A DNA stretch of 64,000 nt from Streptomyces spinosus (GTDB lineage: Bacteria > Actinomycetota > Actinomycetes > Streptomycetales > Streptomycetaceae), in the NCBI RefSeq assembly GCF_020400655.1, contig NZ_JAINRC010000002.1, positions 1 to 64,000 of the forward strand, written 5' to 3'. The notes beneath the pieces were generated by a model that was not told where the DNA came from, made no database searches, and saw nothing but the letters and a program-made list of their open reading frames with translations. Below, one piece after another: positions 8,606 to 17,911 of the stretch; position 1 is the stretch's first letter; the number at the start of each line of letters is the position of its first letter. Position numbers and translations under genes: made by a program.

Positions 8606-8635
8606 AAGGGCCGCCCCCGGTCGGGAGCGGCCCTT
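8606..8635. terminator. Bidirectional terminator between kinase and ilvD
   Basis: AAGGGCCGC (8606-8614) and GCGGCCCTT (8627-8635) form a perfect 9-bp stem between the convergent kinase and ilvD genes, with further CCC/GGG pairing possible in the loop. Confidence 0.8.
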
Positions 8636-8645
8636 CTGTCCTGGC

Positions 8646-10499
8646 TCAGCCCAGGCGGGACACGTCGCGCACCGCGCCCTTGTCCGCGCTCGTCGCCATC
8701 GCCGCGTAGGCGCGGAGGGCGGCGGAGACCTTGCGTTCGCGGTTCTTCGGGGCGTAGACGCCGTTCAGGGCCTGCTCGCGGCGGGCCAGCTCGGCCTCGT
8801 CGACCAGCAGCTCGATCGTGCGGCCCGGGATGTCGATGCGGATGCGGTCGCCGTCCTGGACCAGCGCGATGGTGCCGCCGGAGGCCGCCTCGGGCGAGGC
8901 GTGGCCGATGGAGAGGCCGGAGGTGCCGCCGGAGAAGCGGCCGTCGGTGATCAGTGCGCAGGACTTCCCGAGACCACGGCCCTTCAGGTACGAGGTCGGG
9001 TACAGCATCTCCTGCATGCCGGGGCCGCCCTTGGGGCCCTCGTAGCGGATGACGACGACGTCGCCGTCCTTGACCTCCTGGGTCAGGATGCGCTGGACGG
9101 CCTCCTCCTGCGACTCGCAGACGACGGCCGGGCCCTCGAAGGTCCAGATCGACTCGTCCACGCCGGCCGTCTTGACCACGCAGCCGTCGACGGCGAGGTT
9201 GCCCCGCAGGACCGCGAGGCCGCCGTCCTTGGAGTAGGCGTGCTCGACGGAGCGGATGCAGCCGTTCTCGGCGTCGTCGTCCAGGGCCTCCCACCGCTCG
9301 GACTGGGAGAACGCCTCGGCCGAGCGGACGCAGCCGGGTGCCGCGTGCCACAGCTCCACGGCCTCCGCGGACGGGGAGCCGCCGCGGACGTCCCAGGTCT
9401 TCAGCCAGTCGGCGAGGGACGGGCTGTGGACGGCGTGGACGTCCTCGTTGAGCAGGCCGGCGCGGTGCAGCTCGCCGAGGAGGGCGGGGATGCCGCCGGC
9501 GCGGTGCACGTCCTCCATGTAGTACGTGCGGTTCTTGGCGACGTTGGGGGCGACCTTGGCCAGGCAGGGCACGCGGCGCGAGACGGCGTCGATCTGGTCG
9601 AGGCCGAACGGGACGCCCGCCTCCTGCGCGGCGGCCAGCAGGTGCAGGATCGTGTTGGTCGAGCCGCCCATCGCGATGTCCAGGGCCATGGCGTTCTCGA
9701 AGGCCTGGAAGGTGGCGATGTTGCGGGGCAGGACGGTGTCGTCGTCCTGCTCGTAGTAGCGGCGGGTGAGGTCCATGACCGTGCGGGCCGCGTTCTCGTA
9801 CAGGGCGCGGCGCGCGGTGTGGGTGGCGAGGACCGAGCCGTTGCCGGGCAGGGACAGGCCGATGGCCTCGGTCAGGCAGTTCATCGAGTTGGCGGTGAAC
9901 ATGCCGGAACAGCTGCCGCAGGTCGGGCAGGCGTTCTCCTCGATGCGGAGGATGTCCTCGTCGGAGATCTTGTCGTTGACAGCGTCGGAGATCGCGTCGA
10001 CCAGGTCGAGGGTGCGGACCGTGCCGTCCACGAGGGTGGCGCGGCCGGACTCCATGGGACCGCCGGAGACGAACACCGTCGGGATGTTCAGGCGCAGGGC
10101 CGCCATCAGCATGCCCGGGGTGATCTTGTCGCAGTTGGAGATGCAGACCAGGGCGTCGGCGCAGTGCGCCTCGACCATGTACTCGACCGAGTCCGCGATC
10201 AGGTCGCGGGAGGGCAGGGAGTACAGCATGCCGCCGTGGCCCATGGCGATGCCGTCGTCGACGGCGATCGTGTTGAACTCACGCGGGATGCCGCCCGCCT
10301 CCCTGATCGCCTCGCTGACGATCCGGCCGACGGGCTGGAGGTGGGTGTGGCCCGGCACGAACTCGGTGAAGGAGTTCGCGACGGCGATGATCGGCTTCCG
10401 GCCGATGTCCGCACCGGGTACACCGGAGGCGCGCATAAGGGCGCGGGCGCCCGCCATGTTGCGGCCGTGGGTGACTGTGCGGGACCTCAGCTCGGGCAT
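8646..10499 (-). CDS. ilvD: Dihydroxy-acid dehydratase
   Basis: Dehydrates 2,3-dihydroxy-isovalerate and -methylvalerate to the 2-oxo acids that precede valine and isoleucine. The 617-residue protein has the family landmarks [35 protein letters not shown] (iron-sulfur cysteines) and [19 protein letters not shown]. Length is normal for IlvD. ATG 10499 is chosen because AAGGAG lies 8 nt before it. Upstream in-frame codons back to 10598 have no such site. No other ilv genes are close, so it is a single-gene unit. Confidence 0.97.
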   Translation of the reverse strand: MPELRSRTVTHGRNMAGARALMRASGVPGADIGRKPIIAVANSFTEFVPGHTHLQPVGRIVSEAIREAGGIPREFNTIAVDDGIAMGHGGMLYSLPSRDLIADSVEYMVEAHCADALVCISNCDKITPGMLMAALRLNIPTVFVSGGPMESGRATLVDGTVRTLDLVDAISDAVNDKISDEDILRIEENACPTCGSCSGMFTANSMNCLTEAIGLSLPGNGSVLATHTARRALYENAARTVMDLTRRYYEQDDDTVLPRNIATFQAFENAMALDIAMGGSTNTILHLLAAAQEAGVPFGLDQIDAVSRRVPCLAKVAPNVAKNRTYYMEDVHRAGGIPALLGELHRAGLLNEDVHAVHSPSLADWLKTWDVRGGSPSAEAVELWHAAPGCVRSAEAFSQSERWEALDDDAENGCIRSVEHAYSKDGGLAVLRGNLAVDGCVVKTAGVDESIWTFEGPAVVCESQEEAVQRILTQEVKDGDVVVIRYEGPKGGPGMQEMLYPTSYLKGRGLGKSCALITDGRFSGGTSGLSIGHASPEAASGGTIALVQDGDRIRIDIPGRTIELLVDEAELARREQALNGVYAPKNRERKVSAALRAYAAMATSADKGAVRDVSRLG

Positions 10500-10594
10500 C
10501 GTCGCTCGCTCCTTCAGACGGGTGTGGCTGCTGTCGAGCGTACGCCGCTCATCCAGTGGGCGGGACACGGTGTCCGTATCGCGGGACGCGCGTT

Positions 10595-11224
10595 TCACGG
10601 AGCCGTCAGGTGTCCCTGTACGACGGGGGCGACCCGGGCGATGATCTGCTCCAGGTCGGCCGAGGCCAGCGGCTCCACCTTGATCACGTACCGGAGCATG
10701 GCGCAGCCGACCAGCTGGGCGGCCGCCAGCTCGGCGCGCAGCTCGGCGTCCGGCAGCTCCAGCTGGGCCGCGATGCGGCGCAGCAGCTGGGCGGCGACCA
10801 GGCGGCGGAAGACGGCGGCGGCCGTGTCGTTGTTGACGGCCGAGCGCACGATCGCGAGCAGCGGGGTGCGGGTGGTGGGGTTCTCCCAGATGCCGAGGAC
10901 GAACCGGGTCAGCCGCTCGCCGACGGCGTCGGGGGAGCCTTCGGCGACCGCCTCCGGCGCGTTCAGCGCGGGCGCGAAGGCGACCTCGATGGCGGCCTCG
11001 AAGACCTGTTCCTTGGTGCCGAAGTAGTGGTGGACGAGGGCGGAGTCCACGCCGGCGGCTTTGGCGATGCCGCGCACGGACGTCTTCTCGTAGCCGCGCG
11101 CGGAGAACTCCTCGCGGGCGGCGGCGAGGATGCGGTCACGGGTGCCCGCGGACTCGGTGCGGGGAGGCCGGCCCCGGCGCCGGGCGGGCGGTTCGGGGTC
11201 GTGCGCCGGCGGGGAGGCGGTCAC
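10595..11224 (-). CDS. TetR-family transcriptional regulator
   Basis: A 209-residue regulator. After a basic, disordered start ([12 protein letters not shown]), the HTH domain runs [46 protein letters not shown] (about residues 25-70), and the rest is a TetR ligand/dimer domain of the TetR_C_33-like type. GTG 11224 overlaps the stop codon of the upstream sugar isomerase-like gene (GTGA), so the pair is co-transcribed. The likely target is its own operon, which is an inference. The ligand is unknown. Confidence 0.9.
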   Translation of the reverse strand: MTASPPAHDPEPPARRRGRPPRTESAGTRDRILAAAREEFSARGYEKTSVRGIAKAAGVDSALVHHYFGTKEQVFEAAIEVAFAPALNAPEAVAEGSPDAVGERLTRFVLGIWENPTTRTPLLAIVRSAVNNDTAAAVFRRLVAAQLLRRIAAQLELPDAELRAELAAAQLVGCAMLRYVIKVEPLASADLEQIIARVAPVVQGHLTAP

Positions 11225-12018
11225 CGGCGGGTCACCCGTACGGCCGCCGCGGCCAGGTGCTTGCGGGTGTACTCCAGGGCCTCGGCGAGGTCGGCCTCGC
11301 GCTCGGCGCCTGACATCGCCCGCCGGGTGTTGACCTCGATGACGACGTGGCCGTCGAAGCCGGTGTGCACCAGGCGCTCCAGCAGTTCGGCGCAGGGCTG
11401 GGTGCCCCGGCCGGGCACCAGGTGCTCGTCCTTGGCGGAGCCCCGGCCGTCGGCGAGGTGGACGTGTCCGAGCCGGTCCCCCATGCGGTCGATCATGCCC
11501 AGGGCGTCGGTGCGGGCCGTCGCCGTGTGGCTGAGGTCGATCGTGAAGTGCCGGTAGTCGTCGTTGGTGACGTCCCAGTCGGGGGCGTAGGCGAGCATCT
11601 CGCGGTCGCGGTAGCGCCAGGGGTACATGTTCTCGACGGCGAACCGCACGTCCGTCTCGTTCGCCATCCGCCAGATCCCGTCGACGAACTCCCGGGCGTA
11701 CTGCCGCTGCCAGCGGAAGGGCGGGTGGACGACGACGGTGGAGGCGTCCAGCTTCTCCGCCGCCGCCCGGGCCCGCTGGAGCTTGACCCAGGGGTCGGTG
11801 GACCAGACGCGCTGGGTGATCAGCAGACAGGGGGCGTGGACGGCCAGGATCGGGATGCCGTGGTAGTCCGACAGACGACGCAGGGCCTCGATGTCCTGGC
11901 TGACCGGGTCGGTCCACACCATGACCTCGACACCGTCGTAACCGAGGCGCGCGGCGATCTCGAAGGCCGTCGCCGTCGACTCGGGGTAGACGGAGGCGGT
12001 CGAGAGCGCGATGCGCAC
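11221..12018 (-). CDS. Sugar phosphate isomerase/epimerase-like TIM barrel
   Basis: A 265-residue AP-endonuclease-2/xylose-isomerase-type TIM barrel. Visible strands and metal-site pieces include [66 protein letters not shown] and GHVVIEVN, which supply the expected His/Glu/Asp ligands. GTG 12018 is preferred because AAGGGA lies 7 nt upstream and the protein then begins at the first barrel strand. ATG 12054 is a longer alternative without a ribosome site. The substrate is not predictable. It shares an operon with a TetR regulator. Confidence 0.85.
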   Translation of the reverse strand: MRIALSTASVYPESTATAFEIAARLGYDGVEVMVWTDPVSQDIEALRRLSDYHGIPILAVHAPCLLITQRVWSTDPWVKLQRARAAAEKLDASTVVVHPPFRWQRQYAREFVDGIWRMANETDVRFAVENMYPWRYRDREMLAYAPDWDVTNDDYRHFTIDLSHTATARTDALGMIDRMGDRLGHVHLADGRGSAKDEHLVPGRGTQPCAELLERLVHTGFDGHVVIEVNTRRAMSGAEREADLAEALEYTRKHLAAAAVRVTRR

Positions 12019-12169
12019 GTCTGCGTCCCTTGGTTCAGCCACGTCCGTCACCATACGGCGTCGGGTGGTACCGGTGTTGGGTGCCTATTCGCCGTTGTGA
12101 GGTTTGCCATTTGGGCCGGTGCGGGTCGTTTGCGGCGTGCCGCGCCGTTCCCCGCACCCCTGTGGGGCG

Positions 12170-13102
12170 CTAGGCGGAACCCATGTGATCGAGGCGCCGG
12201 AGGATGACGCCCTCGCGCAGGGCCCACGGACAGATCTCCAGGCTCTCCACGCCGAAGAGGTCCATCGCGCCCTCGGCCACCAGGGCGCCGGCGAGGAGCT
12301 GGCCGGCCCTGCCGTCCGAGACTCCGGGGAGTTCGGCGCGCTGCTCCACCGTCATGCCGGCCAGGCGCGGGACCCATGCCTCCAGTGACTCGCGCTTGAG
12401 TTCGCGCTGGACGTAGAGGCCCTCGGCGCTGCGGGCGGCGCCGGCGATGCGGGCGAGCTGCCTGAAGGTCTTGGAGGTGGCGACCACGTGGTCGGGGGCG
12501 CCGAAGCGGCTGAACTCGCCGACCGTGCGGGCGATCTCCGTGCGGACGTGGCGGCGCAGGGCGCGGACGTCCTCGGGGGCGGGCGGATCGCCGGGCAGCC
12601 AGCCGACGGTGAGGCGGCCTGCGCCGAGCGGGAGGGAGACGGCCGCGTCCGGTTCCTCGTCCATCCCGAAGGCGATCTCCAGGGAGCCGCCGCCGATGTC
12701 CAGGACCAGCAGCTTCCCCGCGGACCAGCCGAACCAGCGGCGGACGGCGAGGAAGGTGAGCCGGGCCTCCTCGGCCCCGCTGAGGACCTGGAGCCGTACA
12801 CCGGTCTCGTCGGCCACGCGCGCGAGGACGTCGTCGGCGTTGGTGGCCTCGCGGACGGCGGAGGTCGCGAACGGCAGCAGGTCCTCGACGCCCTTGTCCT
12901 CGGCGGCCTGGAGCGCGTCCCGGACGACGGCGATCAGCCGGTCGATGCCTGCGTCGCCGATGGCACCGCTGTCGTCGAGGAGCTGGGCGAGCCGGAGTTC
13001 GACCTTGTGCGAATGCGCGGGCAACGGGCACGCGCCGGGGTGCGCGTCCACCACCAGCAGGTGCACCGTGTTCGAACCCACGTCCAGGACACCGAGTCTC
13101 AT
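12170..13102 (-). CDS. ppx: Ppx/GppA-family phosphatase (exopolyphosphatase type)
   Basis: A 310-residue member of the ASKHA phosphatase fold that acts on polyphosphate or pppGpp. The first strand [13 protein letters not shown], the conserved [12 protein letters not shown] region, the second phosphate loop [15 protein letters not shown] and the later [15 protein letters not shown] are all in order. Length is typical of the short actinobacterial Ppx1/Ppx2 proteins without a C-terminal HD domain. ATG 13102 has no Shine-Dalgarno, but TAGCGT (13110-13115 on the minus strand) ends 7 nt before it, suggesting a leaderless mRNA. It is divergent from the cysteine-rich gene at 13174. Confidence 0.88.
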   Translation of the reverse strand: MRLGVLDVGSNTVHLLVVDAHPGACPLPAHSHKVELRLAQLLDDSGAIGDAGIDRLIAVVRDALQAAEDKGVEDLLPFATSAVREATNADDVLARVADETGVRLQVLSGAEEARLTFLAVRRWFGWSAGKLLVLDIGGGSLEIAFGMDEEPDAAVSLPLGAGRLTVGWLPGDPPAPEDVRALRRHVRTEIARTVGEFSRFGAPDHVVATSKTFRQLARIAGAARSAEGLYVQRELKRESLEAWVPRLAGMTVEQRAELPGVSDGRAGQLLAGALVAEGAMDLFGVESLEICPWALREGVILRRLDHMGSA

Positions 13103-13173
13103 GTACGGAACGCTACTGCCAGAACGTCCGTCCTCGGTCCCCGATGCGGCACCCGGCCACTTACCCTGGACGG

Positions 13174-14007
13174 GTGCCAAAGACGAAAAAGGCGAAGGCC
13201 GACAAGGCGGACAAAGGTCGCAAGACTGCCAAAACCACCGCGGAGGCGCTGATGGGCGACGAGAAGGGGCTCGACTTCGCCCGGGCCTGGGTGGAGTTTC
13301 CTGACCCGGCGGACGACGAGCAGGTCTTCCGCTGTGATCTGACATGGCTGACCTCTCGCTGGAACTGCATCTTCGGCAGTGGCTGCCAGGGCATTCAGGC
13401 GGGCCGCGCGGACGACGGGTGCTGCTCGCTGGGGGCGCACTTCTCCGACGAGGACGACGAGAAGCGGGTCGCCGGGCACGTGGCGCGGCTCACGCCGGAG
13501 CTCTGGCAGCACCATGACGAGGGCACGCGGGGCGGGTGGGTCTCCGAGGACGAGGAGGGTTCCCGGCAGACGCGGCCGTTCCAGGGGTCGTGCATCTTCC
13601 AGAACCGTCCGGGTTTCCCGGGAGGGGCCGGCTGCTCGCTGCACATCCTGGCGCTGAAGGAGGGCCGGGAGCCGCTGGAGACCAAGCCGGACGTGTGCTG
13701 GCAGTTGCCGATCCGGCGGACGTACGACTGGATCGACCGGCCGGACGACACGCGGGTGCTCCAGGTGTCCATCGGGGAGTACGACCGCCGGGGCTGGGGA
13801 CCGGGCGGGCACGACCTGCACTGGTGGTGCACCTCGGCGACGTCGGCGCACGGCGCGGGCGAGCCGGTGTACGTGTCCTACCGGGCCGAGCTGACGGAGC
13901 TGATGGGCAAGGCGGCGTACGACCGTCTGGTCGAGCTGTGCGAAGCGCGGCTGGCGTCGCGGTTGCCCCTGGTGGCGCCCCACCCGGCCGACCCGGGAGC
14001 CTCGTGA
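13174..14007 (+). CDS. Conserved cysteine-rich protein, probable metal or Fe-S site
   Basis: A 277-residue cytoplasmic protein. A Lys-rich head ([15 protein letters not shown]) precedes a domain with many cysteines: [49 protein letters not shown]. The CC and spaced-Cys pattern recalls YkgJ/DUF3109-type zinc or iron-sulfur proteins, but I cannot assign a reaction. GTG 13174 has no Shine-Dalgarno. TACCCT (13162-13167) ends 6 nt before it, which fits leaderless transcription. It shares a 71-nt divergent promoter region with ppx. Confidence 0.78.
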   Translation: MPKTKKAKADKADKGRKTAKTTAEALMGDEKGLDFARAWVEFPDPADDEQVFRCDLTWLTSRWNCIFGSGCQGIQAGRADDGCCSLGAHFSDEDDEKRVAGHVARLTPELWQHHDEGTRGGWVSEDEEGSRQTRPFQGSCIFQNRPGFPGGAGCSLHILALKEGREPLETKPDVCWQLPIRRTYDWIDRPDDTRVLQVSIGEYDRRGWGPGGHDLHWWCTSATSAHGAGEPVYVSYRAELTELMGKAAYDRLVELCEARLASRLPLVAPHPADPGAS

Positions 14008-14078
14008 CGGCCTTCTGCGCCGGCTCACCCGGCTCGCCCGGCTGACGGATTCCGCCCTGCCGGTCACCGCCCAGGGTC

Positions 14079-14174
14079 CTTCGTCCGGATCAGGCCGGAT
14101 CAGGCCGGATCAGCCCAAATCGGGCAGCAGTGCCAGGGCCCCCGAGCCCGGCACCAGCCGAACGAGAGGCCCTA
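14079..14174. repeat. Dispersed palindromic element, copy A
   Basis: The element starts near CCTTCGTCCGGATCAGG and ends in CCGAACGAGAGGCCCTA, so the TAG stop of the minus-strand gene (14172-14174) forms its outer edge. The ends are imperfectly complementary. Between them a 10-bp unit (CGGATCAGGC) is repeated about three times (14086-14115). Copies B (35626-35687) and C (43399-43473) share the same ends. It probably also acts as a terminator. Confidence 0.65.
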
Positions 14175-16199
14175 ACTGTCCGCCGGGGTCGGGGTCTCGG
14201 TGTCGGTCGGCGTGGGAGTCGGCGTCGGGGGGTCGGAAGGGGACGAGGTCGTCGGGGTCGGCGTCGGGTCCGTGGGCGGTGGCGACTGTGTGGCCGGGGG
14301 CTCGGTGGGCGGTGTGCTCGGCGGGGACGACGGGGGTGTCGGTGAGGCGTGGGGCGGGGTCGGGCGGCTCGGTGCCGTGCCATAGCCGTCGATCGAGACG
14401 ACCGCGCCGGCCGGTGCCACCGCCACCTGCGCGTGCCAGTGGCCGGACGGCTCGCGCAGGTGGTCGACGTACACCTTGACCGTCAACGTCCGACCGGGCT
14501 CCAGGGTTCCGGAGGACTGGCTGAAGTAGAGCCAGCCGGCCGACGTGGACACCGACCAGCGGACCTCGGACGCGCCGGACGCCGTGAGGGTGATGAGGGT
14601 CGTGTCGCCGTCGTTGGCGGCGCTCACCTCCAGCTGCCCCGCGCCCTTGGCGCCCGTGCCGCCGACGCTGACGACCTCCACCGAGACGTCCGCCTTGCCG
14701 TTCCTGCCCATGCGGACGCCCGGCTTGACGCTGGCGTTGCCCGCGTTCTCGTAGCCGCCGGACGTGTCGCCGCCCAGCGCCTCGGGGCCCTGCGCCTCGC
14801 GCGCGGTCGCCGAGCGCCCGTCGTCCTCCCCGGCCGGCCCGCTCCGGTAGGCGGCCCAGAGGGCGAGGACCGGCGCGGCGACCACGGTGGCCACGACCGT
14901 CGTCGTGACCGCCCGCGCGCGGATGCGGTCGCGGCGGGCCGCGCGGTCCTTGGGGTCCATCGGGAAGCCGCGCCGGTCGAAGCGGGGCACGGCCGCACCT
15001 CGCGCGCGCGGGTGGCGTGCCAGAGCCGCGCGCGGGGCTTGAAGGACGGGCAGCTCGGCGGGGGTGACCGTGGCGCCGGGCCAGTGGCCGGGGACCGCGC
15101 GCTCGGCGGTGCGGCGGCAGCGCGGACAGTCGTCGACGTGCCGGACCAGCTCGCGGCGCACCGCCGCGCTCAGGACCAGCCGGTTGTCGCCGGTGAGGTG
15201 GGCCACGCTGGGACAGCCGCCCGTCTCGACCACGGCGAGGGCCGCGCGCGTGCGCTCGACCTCGCAGGCGGCGGACGCGAGCAGTTCCCGCGCGGCGGCG
15301 GGCTCCATGCCGAGGACGGCGGCGACCTCGTGGGTGGCGAGGTGGTGACGGACGGCGAGTTCCAGGGCCTCGCGCTGCTCGGGCGTGGTGCCGGCGGCCT
15401 CCGGCCAGGCCAGCAACGCCAGTTCACGCCGCCGCAGCTCCTGGACCTCCAGGGGGAGGGCGGCCGACGCGGGGGCTTCTTCGGCGGGGGGCTTGTCAGC
15501 GGGGGGCTCCTTACCGGCGGACCCGGGAGTCCGGGCTCTCCCGTCGGCGCCTGAGGGCCACTGGACGGCGGGGCGGGGTCCGGCGGACGCGGGAGATGCC
15601 GTGGGTCCGGGAGATCCAGGGGACCCAGGAGATCGGGGTGACTCGGGGGACCCGTGCGCCCCCGGCAGCGGCCCCGACGATCCGGATGACCCTCCTGTCC
15701 CCGCGAGCCCGGCCGGCCCCGCAGCCCTGCCCGGCCCGGCGGCCTCCTGAGCCCCGGGCGGCCCGCCTGTCCCCTTTCCGGCGCCGCCCGGCCCGCCACG
15801 CCCCGCCGCGTGCGTGGCCTGACGTTTCTGCTTGGCCTCGGCGAGCTTGCGGAGGCAGGCCCAGCGGGCGAGGGCGTACAGCCAGGCCCTGCGGTCGCCG
15901 GGCGCACCGGGGGCCCGGTGGCCGCGCCGTTCGGCCAGGGCGAGGACGTCGCCGAGGGCGGCGGTGGCCGTGTCGTGGTCGCACAGGACGGACAGGCAGT
16001 AGGTGAACAGGCCGTCCAGGTACGGCTCGTAACGCGCCGGCGTGCGCTGGGCGACGGTGCGCGCGGCGGCGCGGTCGCGCGCCTCCTTCTCCTCACGGTT
16101 CTCGCGCGCCTCGCGTCGTGCGTCACGGGCCTCACGTGCCCCGCGATGCGCCCGGTGCGCGCCTGTCGTGCGGGTGGTCGTCTCCGGACTGCTCCTCAT
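14172..16199 (-). CDS. Sigma-like/anti-sigma zinc-finger membrane protein with BACON-like domain
   Basis: A 675-residue single-pass membrane protein with an unusual mosaic. Residues 57-123 resemble ECF sigma region 2 (YLDGLFTYCLSVLCDHD, DRRAWLYALARWACLRKL). A Gly/Pro/Ser linker covers about 130-245. Residues 250-322 resemble region 4 (TTPEQREALELAVRHHLATH, EVAAVLGMEP). Then comes an HxxxCxxC anti-sigma zinc-finger motif (His354, Cys358, Cys361), a membrane helix (about 429-449), and an outside domain with BACON-like SVSTSAGWLYFSQSSGTLEPG (549-569), ending in a Pro/Thr-rich tail. ATG 16199 and GTG 16202 are adjacent. No ribosome site is seen. Confidence 0.85.
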   Translation of the reverse strand: MRSSPETTTRTTGAHRAHRGAREARDARREARENREEKEARDRAAARTVAQRTPARYEPYLDGLFTYCLSVLCDHDTATAALGDVLALAERRGHRAPGAPGDRRAWLYALARWACLRKLAEAKQKRQATHAAGRGGPGGAGKGTGGPPGAQEAAGPGRAAGPAGLAGTGGSSGSSGPLPGAHGSPESPRSPGSPGSPGPTASPASAGPRPAVQWPSGADGRARTPGSAGKEPPADKPPAEEAPASAALPLEVQELRRRELALLAWPEAAGTTPEQREALELAVRHHLATHEVAAVLGMEPAAARELLASAACEVERTRAALAVVETGGCPSVAHLTGDNRLVLSAAVRRELVRHVDDCPRCRRTAERAVPGHWPGATVTPAELPVLQAPRAALARHPRARGAAVPRFDRRGFPMDPKDRAARRDRIRARAVTTTVVATVVAAPVLALWAAYRSGPAGEDDGRSATAREAQGPEALGGDTSGGYENAGNASVKPGVRMGRNGKADVSVEVVSVGGTGAKGAGQLEVSAANDGDTTLITLTASGASEVRWSVSTSAGWLYFSQSSGTLEPGRTLTVKVYVDHLREPSGHWHAQVAVAPAGAVVSIDGYGTAPSRPTPPHASPTPPSSPPSTPPTEPPATQSPPPTDPTPTPTTSSPSDPPTPTPTPTDTETPTPADS

Positions 16200-16391
16200 C
16201 ACCCGTGCGACCGTAGGCGGCTGCGGAGTGCCCCTTCTGGAACCTTGAGCACTTTTAATCCGTACGGGTGAAACGATCCCTCATAAGGGGACAGGAACCC
16301 TTTGTTCCGCGACTGGATTCCGGTGGGCGGTGGCCGAGAACGGTTCACCCACACGTGCTCCCCGCTCCCGCGCACCCGACCGCAGGCCCCG

Positions 16392-16414
16392 TTGTCAGTG
16401 CTGCGGGCTACGGT
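16392..16414 (+). promoter_or_regulatory. RecA-NDp (PafBC-type) DNA-damage promoter of radA
   Basis: TTGTCAGTG (16392-16400), exactly 8 nt, then TACGGT (16409-16414). This matches TTGTCRGTG-N8-TANNNT, the LexA-independent damage promoter known from mycobacteria and from Streptomyces recA. The hexamer ends 7 nt before the radA ATG, so transcription should begin at or next to the start codon. Confidence 0.85.
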
Positions 16415-16421
16415 TCTCCGC

Positions 16422-17831
16422 ATGGCTGCCCGTACCAAGACGACCAAGGACCGCCCGTCCTACCGCTGCACCGAGTGCGGCTGGCAGACGGCCAAGTGGC
16501 TCGGCCGCTGCCCGGAGTGCCAGGCCTGGGGCACGGTCGAGGAGTACGGCGCGCCCGCGGTCCGCACCACGGCCCCGGGCCGGGTGACCAGCTCCGCGCT
16601 GCCCATCGGCCAGGTCGACGGCCGGCAGGCCACCGCCCGTTCGACGGGTGTGCCGGAGCTGGACCGCGTGCTCGGCGGCGGCCTGGTGCCCGGCGCGGTC
16701 GTCCTGCTCGCGGGCGAGCCCGGCGTCGGCAAGTCCACCCTGCTGCTGGACGTGGCCGCCAAGGCGGCCGACGCCGAGCACCGCACCCTCTATGTGACCG
16801 GCGAGGAGTCGGCGAGCCAGGTGCGGCTGCGCGCCGACCGCATCGGCGCGCTCCACGACCACCTCTATCTGGCCGCCGAGACCGACCTGTCCGCCGTCCT
16901 CGGCCACCTGGACGAGGTCAAGCCGTCCCTGCTGATCCTCGACTCGGTGCAGACGGTGGCCTCCCCGGAGATCGAGGGCGCGCCCGGCGGCATGGCCCAG
17001 GTCCGCGAGGTGGCGGGCGCGCTGATCCGGGCGTCCAAGGAGCGGGGCATGTCCACGCTGCTCGTGGGCCACGTCACGAAGGACGGCGCCATCGCCGGGC
17101 CCCGCCTGCTGGAGCACCTGGTGGACGTCGTCCTGCACTTCGAGGGCGACCGGCACGCGCGCCTGCGCCTGGTGCGGGGCGTGAAGAACCGGTACGGGGC
17201 GACGGACGAGGTGGGCTGCTTCGAGCTGCACGACGAGGGCATCACGGGTCTCGCCGACCCCAGCGGCCTGTTCCTGACCCGCCGGGCCGAGCCGGTCCCG
17301 GGCACCTGCCTGACCGTCACCCTGGAGGGCCGCCGTCCGCTGGTGGCCGAGGTGCAGGCGCTGACCGTCGACTCCCAGATCCCCTCCCCGCGGCGTACGA
17401 CGTCCGGGCTGGAGACCTCACGGGTGTCGATGATGCTGGCCGTCCTGGAGCAGCGCGGCCGGATCAGCGCGCTCGGCAAGCGGGACATCTACTCGGCCAC
17501 GGTCGGCGGCGTGAAGCTGTCGGAGCCCGCCGCCGACCTCGCCATCGCGCTCGCCCTCGCCTCGGCCGCCAGCGACACCCCCCTGCCGAAGAATTTGGTG
17601 GCGATCGGCGAGGTCGGGCTCGCGGGCGAGGTCAGACGGGTCACGGGCGTGCAGCGCAGGCTCGCCGAGGCGCACCGGCTGGGCTTCACGCACGCGCTCG
17701 TACCGGCCGATCCGGGGAAGGTGCCGCCCGGCATGAAGGTCCTGGAAGTCGCCGACATGGGTGACGCGCTCCGGGTCCTGCCGCGCTCCCGTCGCCGAGA
17801 GGCCCCACGGGAGGCGGAGGAGCGCCGGTAG
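16422..17831 (+). CDS. radA: DNA repair protein RadA (Sms)
   Basis: A 469-residue RecA-like helicase that helps process recombination intermediates. The N-terminal zinc finger is [18 protein letters not shown] (about residues 15-32). Walker A is GEPGVGKST, the RadA-specific KNRYGATDE motif follows near residue 250, and the C-terminus is a Lon-protease-like domain ([29 protein letters not shown]). ATG 16422 lacks a Shine-Dalgarno and sits 7 nt from the RecA-NDp -10 hexamer, so it is probably leaderless. disA follows 80 nt downstream. In Bacillus, RadA binds and restrains DisA. Confidence 0.97.
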   Translation: MAARTKTTKDRPSYRCTECGWQTAKWLGRCPECQAWGTVEEYGAPAVRTTAPGRVTSSALPIGQVDGRQATARSTGVPELDRVLGGGLVPGAVVLLAGEPGVGKSTLLLDVAAKAADAEHRTLYVTGEESASQVRLRADRIGALHDHLYLAAETDLSAVLGHLDEVKPSLLILDSVQTVASPEIEGAPGGMAQVREVAGALIRASKERGMSTLLVGHVTKDGAIAGPRLLEHLVDVVLHFEGDRHARLRLVRGVKNRYGATDEVGCFELHDEGITGLADPSGLFLTRRAEPVPGTCLTVTLEGRRPLVAEVQALTVDSQIPSPRRTTSGLETSRVSMMLAVLEQRGRISALGKRDIYSATVGGVKLSEPAADLAIALALASAASDTPLPKNLVAIGEVGLAGEVRRVTGVQRRLAEAHRLGFTHALVPADPGKVPPGMKVLEVADMGDALRVLPRSRRREAPREAEERR

Positions 17832-17911
17832 ACTTTGCCCAGGTCTCGCCCGTCCGTACGAACCGAGTGCGGGTGCGGGGGCGCGTCAGAACCTGCGACC
17901 GGAGGAGTGCA

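Noticed and set aside
8580..11027. Long plus-strand frame opposite ilvD
   Set aside because: Its composition is a reflection of ilvD on the other strand. ilvD has full family motifs and a ribosome site.
16293..16307. GGAAC-N5-GTTCC upstream of radA as a LexA (SOS) box
   Set aside because: The spacer is 5 nt instead of the 4 nt of the Gram-positive GAAC-N4-GTTC box. The better explanation for damage control is the motif at 16392.
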